The translations under genes and the position numbers were made by a program. A DNA stretch of 10,469 bases from Pseudomonadota bacterium (GTDB lineage Bacteria; Pseudomonadota; Alphaproteobacteria; Parvibaculales; Parvibaculaceae). The notes under the pieces were generated by a model, which saw nothing but the letters and a program-made list of their open reading frames with translations, was not told where the DNA came from and ran no database searches. This document shows, piece after piece, positions 7,144 through 10,469 of this stretch (its first letter is position 1; every line of letters starts with the position of its first letter). The stretch lies in NCBI GenBank assembly GCA_021780275.1, contig JAJXZC010000511.1:1-10469 (forward strand). Reading direction: 5' to 3'.

Positions 7144-8274
7144 ATGCTGGATACAAACAAGAAACTGACGATCACCTTCAGCGAGGAGCAGGAGCAGCTT
7201 CTCGACATCGCGACGAGCTTCGCCCGCGACAAGTTCCCCATGGACAAGGCGCGGGCGCGCATCGCGGCGGCTGAAGATTTCGACCGTGCGATCTGGAGCG
7301 AAATGGCTTCGCTCGGCTGGCTCGGCATCGCCGTGCCGGAAGAATTCGGTGGTAGCGGCCTCGGTCTCGCCGAAGTCGTGACCATCGCCGAGCCGCTCGG
7401 CCGCAATCTCGCGGGCACGCCTTTCGTCTCCACGACGCTTGTCGCACAGGCGTTGCTGAAGGCAGGCACCTCCGCGCAGAAGCAGGAATGGCTGCCGAAG
7501 ATTTGCGAAGGCGCTATCGGCGCTCTCGCAATTGTCGAACCGCATGGCGACTGGAACCTCGCGCATCTCGAAGCGAAGGCGACGGAAGCAGGCGACACGC
7601 TTGCGCTTTCGGGCACCAAGACTTTCGTGACCGATGCGGCCTCCGCCGATCTCGCCATCGTTTCGGTATCACTTGGCGGCAAGCCGGCGCTCGTTCTTCT
7701 CGACAAGGCGGCGCTTGGCAAGGCGGTGCTTGAAAAGGAGACGGTGATCGACGAAACGCGCCGCTCCTATCGCCTGAAACTCGACGGCGTCTCGGTGCCC
7801 AAGGCCAATCTGCTCGATCAGGCGGCAACGGTGGCGGCGCTGAGCCATGTCGACGCGGCGGCCTGCCTGCTGCTTGCGGCGGAAGCCTGCGGCGGCACGA
7901 GCGGCGTCATCGACGTCATCGTCGAGTATCTGAAGACGCGCAAGCAGTTCGACCGCTATATCGGCTCCTATCAGGCGCTGAAGCACCCGACGGTCGATGC
8001 GCTTCTCGCACTCGAAGCGGCCCGTTCGCATCTCTATTATGCGGCAGGCGTCTTCGGTCAGGGCGAGGAAGGCGAGATTGCCATGCGCATGGCGAAGGCT
8101 CTGTCGAGCGACGCCATCGCCTTTGCGTCTGATCGCGCCATCCAGTTCCATGGCGGCTTCGGTTTCACCTATGACTGCGACGCACAGCTTTTCCGCCGTC
8201 GCGGCGTCTGGTGCGAGGTGCAGCATGGCGACGCGGCCTATCACCGCCGCAAGCTGGCCGATCTGATATTCTGA
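7144..8274 (+). CDS. Acyl-CoA dehydrogenase, partner-subunit type lacking the catalytic Glu (third of three)
   Basis: A 376-residue acyl-CoA dehydrogenase homologue with P-E-E-F-G-G in the N-terminal domain. The beta-domain signature is degenerate: A-I-V-E-P-H-G-D-W-N instead of the usual G-S-D ending. The C-terminal helices keep the FAD/dimer motif R266-K-Q-F with Q277 and H281, and also Q-F-H-G-G-F-G-F-T. The region aligning with the catalytic E-R of the preceding protein reads L-S-H-V-D (near V236-D237). The C-terminus stops without any E-G-T or G-G-T-S-E-I segment. No plausible catalytic base is therefore seen at either known position, and the protein probably works only together with its upstream neighbour. 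The start at 7144 follows GAGGAG at 7130-7135, which overlaps the neighbour's stop codon. It is the last gene of the GST/dehydrogenase run. Confidence 0.87.
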   Translation: MLDTNKKLTITFSEEQEQLLDIATSFARDKFPMDKARARIAAAEDFDRAIWSEMASLGWLGIAVPEEFGGSGLGLAEVVTIAEPLGRNLAGTPFVSTTLVAQALLKAGTSAQKQEWLPKICEGAIGALAIVEPHGDWNLAHLEAKATEAGDTLALSGTKTFVTDAASADLAIVSVSLGGKPALVLLDKAALGKAVLEKETVIDETRRSYRLKLDGVSVPKANLLDQAATVAALSHVDAAACLLLAAEACGGTSGVIDVIVEYLKTRKQFDRYIGSYQALKHPTVDALLALEAARSHLYYAAGVFGQGEEGEIAMRMAKALSSDAIAFASDRAIQFHGGFGFTYDCDAQLFRRRGVWCEVQHGDAAYHRRKLADLIF

Positions 8275-8281
8275 AAAAGGT

Positions 8282-8301
8282 GGGGGCGCTTCGGCGCTCC
8301 C
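8282..8301. terminator. Bidirectional hairpin terminator with UUCG loop between convergent genes
   Basis: GGGGGCGC (8282-8289), loop TTCG, GCGCTCCC (8294-8301): an 8-bp stem with one G-U pair and an extra-stable UUCG tetraloop. It begins seven bases after the third dehydrogenase stop and lies eight bases beyond the end of the opposing amidohydrolase gene. On the - strand the hairpin is followed by ACCTTTTTC, a fair U-tract. On the + strand the tail ATTCGTTTC is weaker. Confidence 0.75.
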
Positions 8302-8308
8302 ATTCGTT

Positions 8309-10108
8309 TCAGGCGGAATAGACGCATTTTCCGCCGACCCATGTTTCAAGCACGCGAATGCTGCGGATCGTCTCCGGCGGCACCGCGCGCGGATCCTTGT
8401 CCAGAACGACGAAATCCGCGAACTTGCCCGGCTCCAGCGTGCCGATCTCATGTTCGGAGTGACATTGCCACGCGGCATCCCGCGTGAGCGCGACGATGGC
8501 GTCCTCGACGCTCACGCGCTCGCCCGGATTGAGCACGCTGCCCGGCTCCTTCCAGAGGCTGCGGTTGACCGCGTTGTCGATGAGGCGCAGCGGGTCCATC
8601 TCGCTCACCGGCTCGTCCGAATGCATGGTCCAGCGAATGCCCTTCTTCCCGCATGACGCGGCGCGGCCGAGGAGGTTCGTCTTTGCCGGTCCGAATATCT
8701 CGTCGCGAAAGGCCTTGCCCCAATAGTGGACGTGACCGATCAGGAAGCTCGGGCTGATGCCGAGTTTTGCGATGCGCTCGATCTGCTCGTCGTGAAGGAT
8801 CGAACAATGTTCGATGCGGAAGCGGCGCTCGCGCGGCGCGCCAGCCGCATAGGCCGCCTCGAAGGCATCAAGCGCATGGTCGATGGCCTTGTCGCCATTT
8901 GCGTGAACGACAACCGGCCAGCCCTGAAGCGCGCGCTTCACCACGATCTCCCTCAGCGCCTCCTTCTCGACATAGGCGATGCCGAAATCGTCGCGTCCAA
9001 GATAGGGCTCGCGTTGAAGTCCGGTGCGGCCCTGATTGGAACCGTCGGAGACGATCTTCCAGCCGGTCGCGCGCGCCATCTGGTCGCCGTCGCCGAAGGC
9101 AAAGCCCAACTCGTCCCAGCGGCTTGCGCCGGCCTGGATCAATGAATAACGAAGACGAGCGGTCATATGTCCGGAGGCCGCGAACTTTCGGAAGGCTTCG
9201 ATCTCGCCCGGTCCCTGGAAGCCGCCGCTCGCCTGATCGCAGAAGGTGGTGATGCCGACGCGGTTCGCCTTTTCGCACACGCGCTTGCAGGCGGCGGGCA
9301 CATCGGTCACAGCCATGGCGGCGAGGTTGTGACCGAGCACGGCGAACATCGTCGTCTGTCCTTGCAGCACACCGTTCGGCGTATCGTCAGGCTCGCGCCC
9401 ATATGCGGCGCCGGCGGGATTGGGCGTCGCGGCGGTGATGCCGGCGATCTTCAATGCCGCCGAATTGCAATAGCCGATATGAAGCGAGGCATTGAAGATG
9501 AAGACCGGATTGTCGGGTGCCAGACGGTCGAGCGCCTGCGCGTTGATGCGGTCCGCGCCGGGCTGAAGCGAAGGGTCGAACTGCCGGGCAACGATCCACT
9601 CGCCGGGCTTTGCCTGTCTTGCCAACTCTCCGATCCGCGCGATGACATCCTCGGCATCTTCGCATTGCATCGCTCCGACATCGGCGAAGCGCCCCAGAAT
9701 GGCGATGGGGAAAAAGTGCATATGCGGCTCTATGAAGCCCGGAAGGATCGTTCGCCCGGCGCAATCGACGATCTCGGCTTCGTCGCCCGCGCTCGCCTTC
9801 ACTTCGTCGAGCGTCCCCACCGCGACGATCATTCCGTTACGGAAAGCGAGCGCCTCGGCAATGCTGAAATTTCCGTCCGCGGTCACGACATTGGCATTGG
9901 CCAAGACGGTCGTGCCGGCATGGACTTCGGGAGCCGGGCCCAGCCGCGCCCAGTCGTCATTCCGTGCGGCCCGGTCGAAAGCCGGAAAGGACAGAAGCCC
10001 CATATCCTGAAGGATCGGCGCGCAGCAGGGACAGCCGAAGCTCTCGGCATCGTGTGCATGCGGCTTGCCTTCGCACTCGCAGGATGGCGCGTGCCCTGTC
10101 TCGATCAT
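8309..10108 (-). CDS. Amidohydrolase family 3 protein (YtcJ/NfdA-like) with Cys-rich N-terminus
   Basis: A 599-residue metal-dependent hydrolase of the amidohydrolase superfamily. The composite beta domain (L-A-N-A-N-V-V-T-A-D-G to I-L-P-G-F-I) leads into E-P-H-M-H-F. Metal or catalytic residues visible are H129 and H131, K351 in G-W-K-I-V-S-D-G-S, H402 in H-A-N-G-D, H434 in R-I-E-H and D498 in H-S-D-E-P-V. The C-terminal E-P-G-K-F-A-D-F-V-V-L-D is the usual return to the beta domain. Relatives include N-substituted formamide deformylase, but the family's substrates are mostly unknown, so hydrolysis of a C-N bond is an inference. Residues 10-29 hold C-x-C, H-x-H and C-P-C-C, an unusual cluster ahead of the domain that could bind a metal. 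There is no signal peptide. GGGAAGGA six bases upstream fixes this start over a longer frame from 10165. It is transcribed divergently from the crotonase gene. Confidence 0.88.
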   Translation of the reverse strand: MIETGHAPSCECEGKPHAHDAESFGCPCCAPILQDMGLLSFPAFDRAARNDDWARLGPAPEVHAGTTVLANANVVTADGNFSIAEALAFRNGMIVAVGTLDEVKASAGDEAEIVDCAGRTILPGFIEPHMHFFPIAILGRFADVGAMQCEDAEDVIARIGELARQAKPGEWIVARQFDPSLQPGADRINAQALDRLAPDNPVFIFNASLHIGYCNSAALKIAGITAATPNPAGAAYGREPDDTPNGVLQGQTTMFAVLGHNLAAMAVTDVPAACKRVCEKANRVGITTFCDQASGGFQGPGEIEAFRKFAASGHMTARLRYSLIQAGASRWDELGFAFGDGDQMARATGWKIVSDGSNQGRTGLQREPYLGRDDFGIAYVEKEALREIVVKRALQGWPVVVHANGDKAIDHALDAFEAAYAAGAPRERRFRIEHCSILHDEQIERIAKLGISPSFLIGHVHYWGKAFRDEIFGPAKTNLLGRAASCGKKGIRWTMHSDEPVSEMDPLRLIDNAVNRSLWKEPGSVLNPGERVSVEDAIVALTRDAAWQCHSEHEIGTLEPGKFADFVVLDKDPRAVPPETIRSIRVLETWVGGKCVYSA

Positions 10109-10114
10109 GCCTTG

Positions 10115-10122
10115 TCCTTCCC
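10115..10122 (-). promoter_or_regulatory. Ribosome binding site GGGAAGGA for the amidohydrolase
   Basis: On the - strand, GGGAAGGA ends six bases before the ATG at 10108. It supports this start over the in-frame upstream start at 10165, whose extra 19 residues (M-R-Q-L-C-A-E-T onward) would be translated across this site. Confidence 0.75.
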
Positions 10123-10257
10123 GTTTCTCCAGCCGCTTCGGCGTTTCAGCACAGAGTTGACGCAAGGGCGCCGCCTGTCAAACCGCGGCGTTCTGAATCT
10201 GCTTCGATGAGGCCGCGGGAATGCGCTAGGCTTCGTGCAAAGAAACTTGTGCCTTGC

Positions 10258-10263
10258 GGAGGA
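10258..10263 (+). promoter_or_regulatory. Ribosome binding site GGAGGA for the crotonase gene
   Basis: GGAGGA lies five bases before the ATG at 10269 and clearly marks that start. Confidence 0.8.
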
Positions 10264-10268
10264 ACGAT

Positions 10269-10469
10269 ATGAGCGAGCGGATTTCCCTCTCGATTGAAAA
10301 CGGCGTCGCGGATGTGCGGCTCGTGCGCGTAGACAAGATGAACGCGCTCGACGATGCGATGTTCGAAGCGCTGATCGCGACTGGCGAGCGGCTCGCCACC
10401 GAAAAGGGCGTCCGCGCCGTCGTGCTCTCGGGCGAGGGCCGCGCCTTCTGCGCCGGTCTCGACATGGGC
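10269..10469 (+). CDS. Enoyl-CoA hydratase/isomerase (crotonase) family protein, N-terminal part (3' truncated by window edge)
   Basis: The first 67 residues of a crotonase-fold protein; the frame runs off the right edge without a stop. The N-terminal strands S-L-S-I-E-N-G-V-A-D-V-R-L lead into D-K-M-N-A-L-D, the equivalent of the family's K-x-N-A-L motif. After a helix comes V-R-A-V-V-L-S-G-E-G-R-A-F-C-A-G-L-D-M (about residues 48-66). The F-C-A-G-L-D turn is the first half of the oxyanion hole that holds the CoA thioester carbonyl. The catalytic glutamates lie beyond the window, so hydratase, isomerase and other crotonase activities cannot be told apart. It starts divergently from the amidohydrolase across 160 bases. 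Together with the dehydrogenases it fits a beta-oxidation-like role. Confidence 0.9.
   Translation, partial: MSERISLSIENGVADVRLVRVDKMNALDDAMFEALIATGERLATEKGVRAVVLSGEGRAFCAGLDMG

Noticed and set aside
5895..7721. A 608-residue open frame on the - strand opposite the second and third dehydrogenases
   Set aside because: It mirrors well-recognised coding sequence on the + strand and shows low-complexity Arg/Ala/Glu-rich composition with no recognisable motif. Long antisense frames are expected in GC-rich genes because stop codons are rare there.
9167..10210. A 347-residue + strand open frame inside the amidohydrolase gene
   Set aside because: The - strand frame carries all the amidohydrolase motifs, while this one has no recognisable fold and is a composition artefact.
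10203..10232. Possible + strand promoter TTCGAT...TAGGCT for the crotonase gene
   Set aside because: Both hexamers match consensus poorly and similar matches occur by chance. A promoter is expected in this gap but cannot be placed.

Overview
This is a GC-rich, densely coding stretch, probably from an alphaproteobacterium. That assignment rests on codon use and on the mix of acyl-CoA dehydrogenases, a GST and a YtcJ-type amidohydrolase. A Parvibaculum-like or related catabolic hyphomicrobial is a guess from general resemblance, not from any search. There is no tRNA, rRNA, CRISPR array, insertion sequence or phage gene. No gap between genes exceeds about 160 bases.

Layout on the + strand: (1) 2-322 is the C-terminal part of a TetR-like regulator that enters from the left. 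(2) 364-1053 is a VOC/glyoxalase-fold metalloprotein, followed by a strong hairpin terminator. (3) 1180-3917 is a tightly coupled pair, a class III PLP aminotransferase-like enzyme and a glutamine-synthetase-fold gamma-glutamyl-amine ligase two bases apart, again followed by a hairpin. (4) 4077-8274 is a four-gene run: a glutathione S-transferase and three consecutive acyl-CoA dehydrogenases. It ends at a UUCG-loop hairpin. On the - strand, 8309-10108 encodes a large YtcJ/NfdA-like amidohydrolase with an unusual Cys/His-rich N-terminus. It converges on the dehydrogenase operon and diverges from a crotonase-family gene that runs off the right edge (10269-10469).

Read together, this looks like a catabolic accessory region. 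Amine-containing substrates could be handled by the ligase/aminotransferase pair. Acyl-CoA thioesters could be oxidised by the dehydrogenases and hydrated by the crotonase. N-substituted amides or ureas could be cut by the amidohydrolase. No single pathway can be named from the sequence, and the separate terminators suggest several transcription units.

The most interesting point is the second and third dehydrogenases. They carry complementary halves of an acyl-CoA dehydrogenase active site: the likely catalytic Glu is in one and the R-x-x-F FAD/dimer motif is in the other. This is what is known for the alpha2beta2 heterotetrameric dehydrogenases of actinobacterial steroid catabolism. I found no clear sign of a wholly new type of system.
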